From Brettanomyces bruxellensis (lineage: Eukaryota; Ascomycota; Pichiomycetes; Pichiales; Pichiaceae), in the NCBI RefSeq assembly GCF_011074885.1, contig NC_054690.1, positions 2,299,001 to 2,363,000 of the forward strand: DNA of 64,000 bases, read 5' to 3'. Of this stretch, positions 41,532 through 51,151 are shown piece after piece. Every line of letters begins with the position of its first letter. Position 1 is the first letter of the stretch. Made by a program: the position numbers and the translations under genes. A model generated the notes under the pieces. That model saw only the letters and a list, made by a program, of their open reading frames with translations, did no database searches and was not told the DNA's origin.

Positions 41532-41930
41532 TTTCCCAAAATGATACTCTTGATCTTTCTAAACTGATCTTCAACCTATAAGTTCCGTATTCAGCTCAAT
41601 GTGAATTAAATTTCGTAATAGACTTGAAGGTCGTCGTCACATATTTTCTAAGCTGGCAGTTCTGGAAAGTTAGCGTTGCTCCGCGAAATGAGCTTACATA
41701 AAATCAGCATAAAACTTTGTTACCGGATGCTTTTATGCGTTTTAACGCTCGAGGACAGCAAATGAAAAATGTAACCAAAAAAAAAAGTAAAATAAAATAT
41801 GCCCATTGGAAAACGAGCTAGGCTTTGCTTGTTAAGAGATCTTGGTAAAGCGTGTCTAGTCTCAGTTTATTTAGGCGTTTAATCTTTTGAATTACCCACC
41901 ATCACTTTGGCTCTGCTTCAATTAAAAACA
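41532..41930. other. Divergent intergenic region OCA1/OST2
   Basis: About 400 AT-rich bases between divergent OCA1 and OST2. An A tract lies near 41779-41787. The OST2 open frame extends upstream to a TTG at 41907 without an ATG. No other gene is visible. Confidence 0.45.
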
Positions 41931-42335
41931 ATGAAGAAGGTTGCACAAAGAGCCACTGAAAAAAGCAAAAAGGCTTCTGGTAAGCCTTACCACCAGGATT
42001 TGGCACACTCCGTAACATTAGCATATAAGAGCTATTTAAAGGGGCTTCAGCAGAACCAAAAGTTGAGACTAATAGATACATTTTTGGCATTCTTAGTCTG
42101 CATCGGAATTTTACAGTTCATATTCTGTGTCTTGGTCGGGACTTTTCCCTTCAATGGCTTTTTAGGAGGCTTCATATCAGCTGTCGGTCAGTTTGTGCTT
42201 ACCGTTTCGTTAAGATTGCAATGTCTGGAATCTAACCAGTCATCTTTTAAGGGGATCTTGCCGGAAAGGGCCTTTGGTGATTATATCTTTGCTAGTATCA
42301 TACTACATTTTGTGGTGATTCACTTCATCAATTGA
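41931..42335 (+). CDS. OST2: Oligosaccharyltransferase subunit Ost2 (DAD1)
   Basis: This small integral ER membrane subunit belongs to the oligosaccharyltransferase complex that N-glycosylates nascent proteins. The product is 134 residues (S. cerevisiae 130). After a basic N-terminus (MKKVAQRATEKSKKAS) comes the DAD1 core: KLRLIDTFLAFLV, FPFNGFLGGFISAVGQFVLTVSLRLQ and RAFGDYIFASIILHFVVIHFIN, giving three to four hydrophobic helices. The last ten residues match yeast almost exactly (LILHFVCLHFIN). The ATG at 41931 is the first in frame. Confidence 0.94.
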   Translation: MKKVAQRATEKSKKASGKPYHQDLAHSVTLAYKSYLKGLQQNQKLRLIDTFLAFLVCIGILQFIFCVLVGTFPFNGFLGGFISAVGQFVLTVSLRLQCLESNQSSFKGILPERAFGDYIFASIILHFVVIHFIN

Positions 42336-42481
42336 ATCATTCTATCTATCATGCTTATGCATGTATATATATATACATATATAGTTTAAGGTTTCCATGT
42401 ATAAGCGTCATAACTATTTCCTATTGCTTTTTTTTTTTCTTTTCAGTAGTAGAAGTACATATTAATGAATAGATCTCCTAT

Positions 42482-43369
42482 TTAATCCTTCACTATGCTC
42501 ATCATGCTCTCCCCGCCACTACCCTTAGTACCAGCAACCTCGTCTTCTCTACCACCATCTTTTTGAGATCCCGGTGATCCTTTTGATTTTTCCACATCTA
42601 ACATGTCGTCTCCAGAATCTGATTTGACCTTTTTGTCTTCTTCATCGGTTAACTTAGGGATGCCAAATTCGCATTTCTTGTATTCTTCCAATTCCTCTTT
42701 AGTCTGTGGATGCTGTCTCAGCCACTTCATTCTAGAGCCACCTGGTGCTCTTTCATTTAGGCTAAAGCCAAAAAGTTTTAGTTGAAACTGTTGCTTGGTT
42801 CGTTTTTCGCACTGCGTTCCTATTTCCGGATACATCTTCAAAAACATGCCAGCAAACGACGTTCCAAAAAAGGCACCGTCGATGTTCAAGTATCTGGAAG
42901 AAGGAGGCAAGTAAATATCATTGCAATTTGGACAGTACAATCTAACTGTCTCAATTCCAGGCTGATCATAACGTCCTATAGGAAGAAGATGCATTCCTTG
43001 ACAGTAATACCGAGGACACGACCCAAAACAGTTATCCTGATACTTCTCAGCCATAGCTCGCAGTCCGTGCTTAGTAAGTATGTATCTGGCATGAATGAGG
43101 CCATATAGTACCTCGGCTGCATGCTCTACTAAGGGAACATTAGCTGCCTTTATGGGAACCTCAGGTTCCAAGTCTAATATTGTATCTGATGCATCTCTAA
43201 AAAAGGGGACAAGGGAACTCAATCCAGTCAAGTTAAAATTATCCTCTATAAACTCAGGTGCCACTTCCACAAAGTAGTCATGCCCAAACATCGAGCAAAA
43301 TATAGATATCCAGCTCTCTACCTCTTCGCTTGAGTCTGATTGCACATTATTATAGGTGGACATTTGCAT
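42482..43369 (-). CDS. CKB1: Casein kinase II regulatory subunit beta
   Basis: This regulatory subunit of the constitutive Ser/Thr kinase CK2 dimerises and docks two catalytic subunits. The 295-residue product (or 293 from the ATG two codons later) starts with an acidic Ser cluster (SDSSEEVESW) like the autophosphorylated N-terminus. It has HAAEVLYGLIHARYILTKHGLRAMAEKY and a four-Cys zinc finger (CPRYYC and CPNC) that forms the dimer interface. The ending GGSRMKWLRQHPQTKEELEEYKKCEFGIP is the Ckb1 rather than Ckb2 form. A Lys/Glu/Gly-rich tail of about 60 residues extends beyond S. cerevisiae Ckb1. The open frame reaches a TTG at 43390. Neighbours GET1 and ALK1 match YGL019W-YGL021W. Confidence 0.93.
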   Translation of the reverse strand: MQMSTYNNVQSDSSEEVESWISIFCSMFGHDYFVEVAPEFIEDNFNLTGLSSLVPFFRDASDTILDLEPEVPIKAANVPLVEHAAEVLYGLIHARYILTKHGLRAMAEKYQDNCFGSCPRYYCQGMHLLPIGRYDQPGIETVRLYCPNCNDIYLPPSSRYLNIDGAFFGTSFAGMFLKMYPEIGTQCEKRTKQQFQLKLFGFSLNERAPGGSRMKWLRQHPQTKEELEEYKKCEFGIPKLTDEEDKKVKSDSGDDMLDVEKSKGSPGSQKDGGREDEVAGTKGSGGESMMSIVKD

Positions 43370-43996
43370 GTATAGCCTTCCTCTTTCCAATCTGTTTCAA
43401 GGTATTTACCCTTATACGTCCGCTTGTTCTTTTTTGTGGGTTTATGTACAGTATAGGAGGCTAATTTATTAGCATTTCCATCCCCTGTAGTCTTTAAGTA
43501 ATTTATGTTGTCGATTTCGCTACCAATAATTGTCGCATGCTACTAAATTATTAGGGGGAGAGATGATAAACGAAAAAAAAAAAAAAAAAATTCGAAAAAT
43601 AAAATGTGATCGACTTATCCGAAATAATGTGTGATTGAGGCCGAAAGAAAGTTACCGCCATATTTACAGATCTATATTAATCCAATTCCACTTCTGAAAT
43701 ATCAAGTATCACCTTGATCACATAATGGTTCTTTTTCTTATTTCAAAGTAAACATTTAAGTCAACTCGAAATGTCTAAGCGCATAGCTGTCTCGGTGTCG
43801 GACTCTTGATCAGATACATCCGTACACACATAGAATTTCATGTAGAAGGTAGCGAAGAGATGCAATCGGCATATAGTAAGCTTTCCACCCCAGGCTGATG
43901 TGTAGGCATAAATTAAACTTGTTCACAGAGTAGTATATTGCACATTAAGCGTTTTATTTTCAACCGCCACTGTTTTGGAACTTGAATATATCCACC
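43370..43996. other. Divergent intergenic region CKB1/GET1
   Basis: About 630 bases. An A tract lies at 43573-43590. The interval 43770-43920 is less AT-rich than its surroundings and superficially resembles part of a tRNA, but it has no T-arm or acceptor match, so I do not call one. Confidence 0.4.
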
Positions 43997-44581
43997 ATGA
44001 GAAAATCAAACTTGTTCTTTTTGGTTAGCATCCTCACTATATTTACTAATATAATAAAGTCCATCGGTAAGGACAAAATCAAAAATAAAATCTATCTGAT
44101 CTACACACGTTCGCCGTTTGCCGGAAAAGATCTCAATAAATTAAGCCAGTTACGGAAGGAAAGAATACAAGTTAATAGACAGAGAAACACGATTAGTGCG
44201 CAAGATAATTATGCAAAATGGACAAAGCTTAACAGGAAGTTTGACAAACTTACTGAAGAGCTGAAAAAGGAGGAAGTTGCATTGGCGAAAAAGAAGGCAA
44301 GATTTGATCTCAACGTTGACCGTGTCATTACATTTATCACAGTTGTTCCGAACAATCTTGTAAACCTGTGGTATAGCCGAGTTCCTTTACTATATTTGCC
44401 ATACGGCTTGCTCCCAGCATTTCTTGAAATATTTGTGTTGAACTTCCCATTCCTTCCGAGAGGCTCCATTGGTGTCATTATTTGGTCCTTCTGCTTGAAT
44501 AGAACGCTCAATTTCTTCATAGTACTCTTTAAATATTTGCTTTTCACCAAGCCAGTGCAAAAGCCCGTGAAGACATTTTAA
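43997..44581 (+). CDS. GET1: Get1 tail-anchored protein insertion receptor
   Basis: With Get2, this ER membrane protein receives Get3 loaded with tail-anchored proteins and helps insert them. The 194-residue product has an N-terminal hydrophobic helix (NLFFLVSILTIFTNIIK). A cytosolic coiled coil carries the family signature RKERIQVNRQRNTISAQDNYAKWTKLNRKFDKL, and two further hydrophobic segments follow. The SAQDNYAKWTK block is nearly identical in yeast Get1. The open frame begins at a TTG (43982); the first ATG is 43997. It is shorter than S. cerevisiae Get1 (235), ending soon after the last helix. It lies between CKB1 and ALK1 as in S. cerevisiae. Confidence 0.92.
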   Translation: MRKSNLFFLVSILTIFTNIIKSIGKDKIKNKIYLIYTRSPFAGKDLNKLSQLRKERIQVNRQRNTISAQDNYAKWTKLNRKFDKLTEELKKEEVALAKKKARFDLNVDRVITFITVVPNNLVNLWYSRVPLLYLPYGLLPAFLEIFVLNFPFLPRGSIGVIIWSFCLNRTLNFFIVLFKYLLFTKPVQKPVKTF

Positions 44582-44786
44582 TGAAGGCAGCGCATCCACT
44601 TTTACATTTTCATTTTGTACTAAATACAAATTTTCATACATACGAATTGTACTATTACTCTGATTCATGATACTCTATTCACGTATATACATATGTCCAA
44701 GAGAAAATTCATTAAAATGCAATTCATCCTCCCCCTCTTTGAAGAAAGTAAACATTGTTTCACTTTATCTGCCTAGTAGAATGGCA

Positions 44787-47498
44787 TCAGTCCAGCTCAT
44801 GAAACCACGTTGAGAACGCTCCTGTGTCTTTGAAGTCCGAAAAGCACTTCACGCTCTTTCTTTTTGATCTGTGCTTATTCTTCTTAAAGTCCGTATTCAA
44901 ACACTTAAAAGCGTCCATGATCTTACTGCAGCACTTCACTTCAGACACCATATCCTTATCTCCCGAAATGGAGCTCCGGCTAGATCTACTGATTGGATTA
45001 ACTTTAATCGGCCGTAGTCCTTTGTGGTTTATCATACGATCCAAAAGGTAATGTATCCATAGTAGGTTTGTGCTAGGGCATTTCACTGACCAGTCAATCG
45101 TCTCGCACATATCACCGTTAGTGCTGGAATACGAATATAAACTCTCTTGATGAGAATGAACACTTCTGGCCGATGATGTATTGCCAAAAGTTTCATGATG
45201 GCGCTCCGATAGCAGCTTCCGCATATTGGTGTACGTTGTAAATTGGTAGTCACCCCTTCCCCTGAAAAAGTTCGGATTGTCCAAACCAGTAAACAAAACA
45301 TGATCACCAATCCGGGCTCTGGATAACGAAAAGTCAATCAAGCTTACATGAACTTTATCCAAAGTTGGATCTCTCCTGACCAACACGTTTCCCCAGTGCA
45401 AATCTCTGTGCTCAAAATCGGCATTCAACTCACCCGCCGATAATGCGTCGCACACTTGTTTGAGGATCTCATACGCCTCCCTCCAATTTCTAACCTTGAA
45501 CTTTTCAAGGGAAACTCCCGCATATTCCATCCTCATCACAAAGTACAGTTGCATGTTTGGGTTCTCGCTTGGTCTTCTTACGTTTTCTCCGCCCATGGAA
45601 GAGTTAGACTCCCAAGCCATTTGAAGTTCTGAAGGATAAGGTCCTCTAACAACTTTCCCCATTCTAATTTCGACAAACCCAGGTGTCTTCGTCATTGCCA
45701 TGGTTATAGACAACTCCTGTATTACTTCCTTCATTTGCATTTGCTGTGTGTGATTATCACCAAAGGGAATCACTTTATAAACACTTTCAGGCTCTTTTCC
45801 CAGCTTCATCTCTTCTGTATTTGCGTACTCGGCATATATGTCACTGAATTGTGTGTGCGATAAGCACTTAAATGCTTTGTCGTTGCGTGCCAAGTGCCGA
45901 TACAAACTGGTGAAGGAGAAAATCCGTTTTTGGTTGCAAAGCCTCAAAAGTAACTTCTGGTTGATACTTTCAACTTCCGAAACTTTCATAGCGGGAACCT
46001 TGATGTTAATTCTTCCAGCATTAGACTCTCGTCCAGTGATCGATTTACTAGCAGTGCTTACAGATTTCTGCTCCAAAGCGCTCTGTGTGGTTTGTGCATC
46101 CCTGGAATCGGATATAAATGATGATATCGACAAAATAGATGAAGAGTTTCTTAATTTGTGATTCAACTTCTCGCGTGTATCATGTTGAGGGATGGGTAGC
46201 GAAATATCGCACGAAGACAAGTTTATCGACGCCCTATTTCCAGCACCTGATTTATAGGAGGGGTGTAGAAGTCGACCAATATTTGTGAGACTGAGTCTGT
46301 GTGTTAATCTTCCACCTGAAAAGCTTGACCGGCTCGAATGACCGTTTCCAGCTCTCTCAGCATCTGAATGGCCCCCGATTGAAGCGAGAGTACGTAGAGA
46401 AATTGAATGGCGGAGATGGAATCTGGATGACTTCTTCTGAATTGTGTGATTTTTCGCTTCTCCAACTGGTTGCAAGTCTTTGCTGGTATTTTGCTGCGCA
46501 GATATTATGTTGTTGTATACTGCACTAGGTCTTTGGTTTCGTTTCTCACTACTTAAAACGTCAGATCCAGTCTGTTCACGAGCATCCGGCTCCAACACTC
46601 GGTTTGGTACGATAGGAGAGACCGAAATGTGTTTTATAGAATCTCTTTCGTGCGAAGCGATTGACGAGGTGTTGCAACTGGATGGATCTTCTAGAAGAGA
46701 GTTGCTTGCCGGACTGCAATTAGAGCCATCATTGTGACTGTCGTTGTGGTGATGATGATGATGGTGATGATGGTGGTGAGAGTTGGAAAGCGAATGTGCC
46801 GGATCTCTCTTTAAGGAAATCTGCGAGAACCGCTTGTAAGAATGTGATCCAGCACTATCCAAGGAGTTCTGAGAAATTGTGCTTCTCCTAAATCTCTCAG
46901 CCATGGACTTGAGCCTACTACCGGCCGATCGGCTCGATAATGATGATGAAAGTGACAGTGGTGAAAGCCGTTTAATAGAGCTCGATGATGCCGTTGATAA
47001 ATTTGCCTGGTGCTCCTTCAATACATTTGGCTGCTCCCTTGAGCAGCTCTTTTTGAAAGATGTGTCCGCGAGAGGTGAATCGCTATTTCTCGGCCATTCC
47101 CGTTTCAAACCAAATGTGGAAATGGGTCTGAATTTCGTCGTGACTCTTTTTCCAGGTCGAACTTTGTTCTCCTTGTTGATATCAGCGAAACCATGTTGGT
47201 TAGACGATGAGTTGGCAGCTAGTCTCTTTCTGGTCTTCAGCCGATAATCATCGGCCGACATATTCTGATTAGTATCATCCTCCGTGGAGTAAATACGAAA
47301 TGAAGGACCGCTGGTGTCCGCCTCTCCATTTTGAATAATGCTGTTTAGTGAGATGCTTGGAGACGACTGCCTTAGTCTGTACTGTTTTTTCCGTGTAGGT
47401 GACTCGAGTGACAACTCATCGACCTGGGTCAATAAATCGTCTCTGGGGGAAAAAGAGGTGATCAGCAGACCATTTCTTTTTCTTTGATTTGAAGCCAT
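44787..47498 (-). CDS. ALK1: Haspin-like protein kinase Alk1
   Basis: Haspin kinases phosphorylate histone H3 Thr3 and act in mitosis; yeast Alk1/Alk2 are the fungal members. The 903-residue protein has a long disordered N-terminus. This contains a KEN sequence at 109-111 (INKENKV), a candidate APC/C degron, and an 11-residue His run near 243-253. The kinase domain occupies roughly 520-850 and shows haspin-type features: FEHRDLHWGNVLV as catalytic loop (near 695) and LIDFSLSRA in place of the DFG motif (near 722). S. cerevisiae Alk1 is shorter (760). Synteny with GET1 and CKB1 supports Alk1 over Alk2. Confidence 0.87.
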   Translation of the reverse strand: MASNQRKRNGLLITSFSPRDDLLTQVDELSLESPTRKKQYRLRQSSPSISLNSIIQNGEADTSGPSFRIYSTEDDTNQNMSADDYRLKTRKRLAANSSSNQHGFADINKENKVRPGKRVTTKFRPISTFGLKREWPRNSDSPLADTSFKKSCSREQPNVLKEHQANLSTASSSSIKRLSPLSLSSSLSSRSAGSRLKSMAERFRRSTISQNSLDSAGSHSYKRFSQISLKRDPAHSLSNSHHHHHHHHHHHNDSHNDGSNCSPASNSLLEDPSSCNTSSIASHERDSIKHISVSPIVPNRVLEPDAREQTGSDVLSSEKRNQRPSAVYNNIISAQQNTSKDLQPVGEAKNHTIQKKSSRFHLRHSISLRTLASIGGHSDAERAGNGHSSRSSFSGGRLTHRLSLTNIGRLLHPSYKSGAGNRASINLSSCDISLPIPQHDTREKLNHKLRNSSSILSISSFISDSRDAQTTQSALEQKSVSTASKSITGRESNAGRINIKVPAMKVSEVESINQKLLLRLCNQKRIFSFTSLYRHLARNDKAFKCLSHTQFSDIYAEYANTEEMKLGKEPESVYKVIPFGDNHTQQMQMKEVIQELSITMAMTKTPGFVEIRMGKVVRGPYPSELQMAWESNSSMGGENVRRPSENPNMQLYFVMRMEYAGVSLEKFKVRNWREAYEILKQVCDALSAGELNADFEHRDLHWGNVLVRRDPTLDKVHVSLIDFSLSRARIGDHVLFTGLDNPNFFRGRGDYQFTTYTNMRKLLSERHHETFGNTSSARSVHSHQESLYSYSSTNGDMCETIDWSVKCPSTNLLWIHYLLDRMINHKGLRPIKVNPISRSSRSSISGDKDMVSEVKCCSKIMDAFKCLNTDFKKNKHRSKRKSVKCFSDFKDTGAFSTWFHELD
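46744..46781. repeat. Trinucleotide run encoding polyhistidine in ALK1
   Basis: A GTG/ATG-type tract on the plus strand (CAC/CAT on the coding strand) gives eleven consecutive His codons in ALK1. CAC and CAT are mixed, so it is not a pure microsatellite, which suggests some constraint or age. Confidence 0.7.
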
Positions 47499-48751
47499 TC
47501 TTCTCTTCTTATGTATCTGCCTCTAAGTTTTTAATCAAAATCTATCCTGTAGTGACAGGTCACAAAACTGTGCTTGTTTGCCGTTAATGATCTGCTATAC
47601 GTGTTTTTGTGACGTGCGGAACAGTGGAATATGGGCAAGTTTTTACTCTTCCTATACCGTGCTTTTGTACACAACCAGTATATTCTGCTGAGAAGACACT
47701 TACGATGGTAAAATGTGTACACGGTGTGGGAAGATCAAAACGCAGGGGAAAGGTCAAATTTATAAAGAAAAAAGGTGCACTGGGATTGCACACTACTATA
47801 CTTAGTTGCTTGCCGATTAGTGGGGCATGTTTAGTGAGGACGTAAATCGTCACAGCAACATCATCAATTGTTCCTTCCCTAATATGCACGGAAAAAAATT
47901 TGTTTTGACGCCAAGTAAACAGGCGCGAAACAGCTTGTGCAGTATTGGGCATGGCTTGGGAAGCAAGAGCAAGAAAAAAAAAATATATATATATAAATAA
48001 ATAAACAAAAAAACTGTAAATAGAAGGATCGAATCGAGTTAAAGCGGCTTGAATCAGAAAAACGCATCGTCCGCTTCCGGAAACAGGTAAATACACAAGC
48101 ACAGGGGAAAGGCCATGTGAACAAATATATAGTTTGGCAAAAGACATCACACATGTTCGGCATTAAATTAAAACTTAATAATGCTATGTGTCCTTCGTAC
48201 AGTTAATGGCTCATATTGCTGCTTGTATTTGGATCGGGGTACATGGTCTGCTATTGAGTTATAGGGGAGGATGCTTTTAATAGCAGCAGAATTGAACTAC
48301 ATTTTCCATCTTCGAGCGTATTTTTTTTTTCTTTTTCCAAGTAAGAGTAATTACCATGAGTATGATTTGAAGTAGTTCTATAATTGTATTAGTTATGTAA
48401 GCTGGACTGCATGTTCTACAAACATGATTTTACTAAAGATAAGCATATGGTTCTAATGCACTCTAGTGGCTCTGGTATGTGACCAGAGCTTGCATTACCC
48501 AACACTGCGAGCTTGAAGCAAAAAAATATAAAAATAAAAATAAAAATAAAAATAAAAATAAAAGTAAAAACTAGATCAAGATTAAGATTAGGAACTTCAG
48601 CCCAAGCCAAATTTTTTGTAAGCTAAGAATGTGCCAGTAGGTATGACAAATAATCAAGATCCATTTTTATTGTGATACATCAGATTTACCATCAATAGTT
48701 TTGGCCCTGTAATATTATTAAAGCTTCGGTTGTCTAAAGCAAAAGCCAGTT
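47499..48751. other. Divergent intergenic region ALK1/BFA1-like
   Basis: A 1.25 kb region with an A/T-dinucleotide stretch near 47980-48018 and a six-base tandem repeat at 48529-48564. A 187-codon minus-strand frame (47584-48147) crosses it, but its middle is a Phe/Tyr/Ile run made by the A/T tract and it resembles nothing I know. I treat the region as noncoding. Confidence 0.45.
48529..48564. repeat. (TAAAAA)6 tandem repeat
   Basis: T residues recur every six bases from 48529 to 48559 in an otherwise all-A stretch, giving about six copies of TAAAAA. It lies about 190 bases upstream of the BFA1-like gene. It is probably a slipped-strand microsatellite. Confidence 0.8.
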
Positions 48752-51151
48752 ATGTCGAAATATGGAGGTGAACTCCAAAATTATGAAAGTGCGAGAAATG
48801 TTAGCAGAGGTGGTAAAAGCATAAGCTCAAGGCCACACAAAGTCTCAAATGCCATCAGAGCCAATGATCAGACTTTTAGAGCATCTGTGATACATCGAAA
48901 ATCATTTGATCATCGAAATGGGGGAGCATCCGGCCATACACTGAATAGAGATGATCTTGTAGATATGTTTGGAGGAATGAGTGTAAGAGATAGATCCCGT
49001 TTGGGTATGGACCTCTCGACGGTACATGAGGTTGATAACAATGTGCGTGAACAAGGAGCTGGGGACTATAGTACACTTACAAATGAGTATGATCAAAATT
49101 ATGATATGCAGAATGGAGACGATCAAGCACAGTATGCAACATTAACGCAGAATAACGTGAATAGGTTTGAGAATGACGATGAGATGGACAATAATCAGAG
49201 AAATTCGAAAAAGAACGATTTCCTGCAAAGATTTGCTGAGCCACAGTATGAAGGTTACGACGATATTTATGATGATGATGGAGATGGATTTGATAGTCAA
49301 ATACAGCAGGCTATGGATATAAAAGCTGAAGAGAATCTGGAATCTCCAAAGCAAACACAAGGTATCGCAAGTCACACGCAACGAAATGGTATACGTAATC
49401 CTTTCATTTCAGTTCCGTTATCAAAATATATGATAAAGTCAGGAAACCGGCAGACGCCGCGATCCGAAAGTATGGATTCATTCTCTTCACTCTCTACTTC
49501 AAAGTCTGTTCCCACAGCCACTTCGTCTACTTCGTACACTGAGTCCGACAGTGAGCAAAGCGATTACGGCAATGATTTCGCCGATGATGAGCTTGATTTC
49601 AGTAAGGCAGCATTGGTAAACAAGTTACAGCAGAGGCAGAAAAGAGCAGAAGAACAGGCTAGCACAATTAATCGTGAGAGAAGAATGCGTTTTAGGCAGA
49701 TTCGTGAGAACTTCAACAACCCTGACTATGTTGAGAGCAACCAGAAACCTCTAAGTGATGATTTCGAGAATCTAGATGAGCTTGATTCAAATAAGTTGAG
49801 GCGGTTTAGAGTTGTCAATGATATCAGATCGAACATCGATATGCTTGACAGAAAAAGATCCATGCCGGTACTTATGAAGTCGACTGATGTTCCTCTTCAG
49901 TCTGCAAAAGCAATTCGCAAATATTCCTCAACCCTGGATCTCCCATCTAGGGTCCCCATTTCCTCTAAAATTAAAGGAGCAAGGTATCCACCAGTCTCGT
50001 TATCTCTTAAATCGAGGCCATATTACAACAACAATAACAGCAAAGACGATAGTGCCGATGACGAAAATGAGAACGAAGTTAATAATGATGAGAATGAAGC
50101 TTACGGCTATGCTGATCCTCGACAGCCTGAAGAAGATTCATCAGATGAGTTGACCATTACCCTGGCTGATTATGAAAAACTCAAGCGTAAGAGTCATCGC
50201 ATAGATCTTACCAAATATCAAGAATCGCCAACTAAAAAATCATGGACTCACCATGTGGTCACTCACAGTTTATCTAATAACGATAATGTTCAACCTAGTC
50301 ATAACCATCATCGGCATCGTCATCAGCGACATCATAAAGCAACCCATGAAGAGGACTTTGATGGTTTGACCAATACTGCCCGCTTGAGTAAAGAAGGTAA
50401 GTTAAAAATCATTCGATCACTTGGCAAGCATAAAACTAAGCAGGTGCTGCCTGGCCATCTGTATGGGGAAATCGTCTATGATCCAGATCAGATGAAGTGG
50501 TGTGGAAATGATGAGGATTTGTTACCGTTTGAATCTGTGAGCAAGCCTGCATTAATTAAGCATTACAGCGGCTTAAGACAACAGCAATCAGAAGAGAAAC
50601 TGGCCCAAAAGAAAACGCAAGGCCATGTCAGTGCATCAAATGTGCTCAAGTCAAATGGTAAGCGAAGTCCAAAGTCAACAATCACTCACAGCATAAATAA
50701 GAATGATGAAAACGATGAATTTCCTCAAGTTGTTGGAAATATGGTCTACGATAACAAAAAATTGCGCTGGGTCAGTTTGACCGGAAAGTACGAGGATGAT
50801 CCTTTCCAGAATATGGATGATACACTGGCCAGTGAAAATGCAAATACTCAAAAGATTACATTACAACAGCCTGGATCCAAACGTCCAAGCAGATTGAATT
50901 TGAAGCTGGGTACAACGCCTAGGGGTAATTTTGCTAGAGGTAGGATTCCTTCTTCCGTTTCATGTTCATCGATCCCAAACTATGCCCAGCAGATTCAATC
51001 TGAAAACCCATTGAAGATTAGGATGGAGAATTATAAGATGTGGAAAGCCGAAGAGACAAGATGGATGCGTAAAGTTAGAAATTGGTTTCCTTCCGAGGAT
51101 GATGACTTGAGTTTCTGCTATGAGCTTAAATCTTTTTTGGATGAGCAGTGA
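48752..51151 (+). CDS. BFA1: Bfa1/Byr4-like spindle checkpoint GAP subunit
   Basis: Bfa1 with Bub2 forms the two-part GAP that holds the GTPase Tem1 inactive at the spindle pole until the spindle is positioned. The 799-residue protein is mostly acidic and disordered, which limits comparison. Two copies of a short motif, VYDPDQMKWCGND near 574 and VYDNKKLRWVSL near 664 (the latter followed by EDDPF), match the repeated motif I recall from Byr4 and Bfa1. A charged C-terminus has WMRKVRNWFPSEDD. A His/Arg-rich patch (HHRHRHQRHH) lies near 519-528. It is longer than S. cerevisiae Bfa1 (574). The name is a motif-based inference. Confidence 0.68.
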   Translation: MSKYGGELQNYESARNVSRGGKSISSRPHKVSNAIRANDQTFRASVIHRKSFDHRNGGASGHTLNRDDLVDMFGGMSVRDRSRLGMDLSTVHEVDNNVREQGAGDYSTLTNEYDQNYDMQNGDDQAQYATLTQNNVNRFENDDEMDNNQRNSKKNDFLQRFAEPQYEGYDDIYDDDGDGFDSQIQQAMDIKAEENLESPKQTQGIASHTQRNGIRNPFISVPLSKYMIKSGNRQTPRSESMDSFSSLSTSKSVPTATSSTSYTESDSEQSDYGNDFADDELDFSKAALVNKLQQRQKRAEEQASTINRERRMRFRQIRENFNNPDYVESNQKPLSDDFENLDELDSNKLRRFRVVNDIRSNIDMLDRKRSMPVLMKSTDVPLQSAKAIRKYSSTLDLPSRVPISSKIKGARYPPVSLSLKSRPYYNNNNSKDDSADDENENEVNNDENEAYGYADPRQPEEDSSDELTITLADYEKLKRKSHRIDLTKYQESPTKKSWTHHVVTHSLSNNDNVQPSHNHHRHRHQRHHKATHEEDFDGLTNTARLSKEGKLKIIRSLGKHKTKQVLPGHLYGEIVYDPDQMKWCGNDEDLLPFESVSKPALIKHYSGLRQQQSEEKLAQKKTQGHVSASNVLKSNGKRSPKSTITHSINKNDENDEFPQVVGNMVYDNKKLRWVSLTGKYEDDPFQNMDDTLASENANTQKITLQQPGSKRPSRLNLKLGTTPRGNFARGRIPSSVSCSSIPNYAQQIQSENPLKIRMENYKMWKAEETRWMRKVRNWFPSEDDDLSFCYELKSFLDEQ

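Noticed and set aside
43770..43920. tRNA-like sequence with an anticodon-arm resemblance to tRNA-Lys
   Set aside because: A D-arm-like and an anticodon-loop-like segment are present, but there is no GTTCRANNC T-arm and no acceptor-stem partner downstream. Likely chance.
47584..48147. 187-codon minus-strand open frame
   Set aside because: Its middle is a Phe/Tyr/Ile run made by an A/T repeat. It has no recognisable domain and lies in a divergent promoter region.
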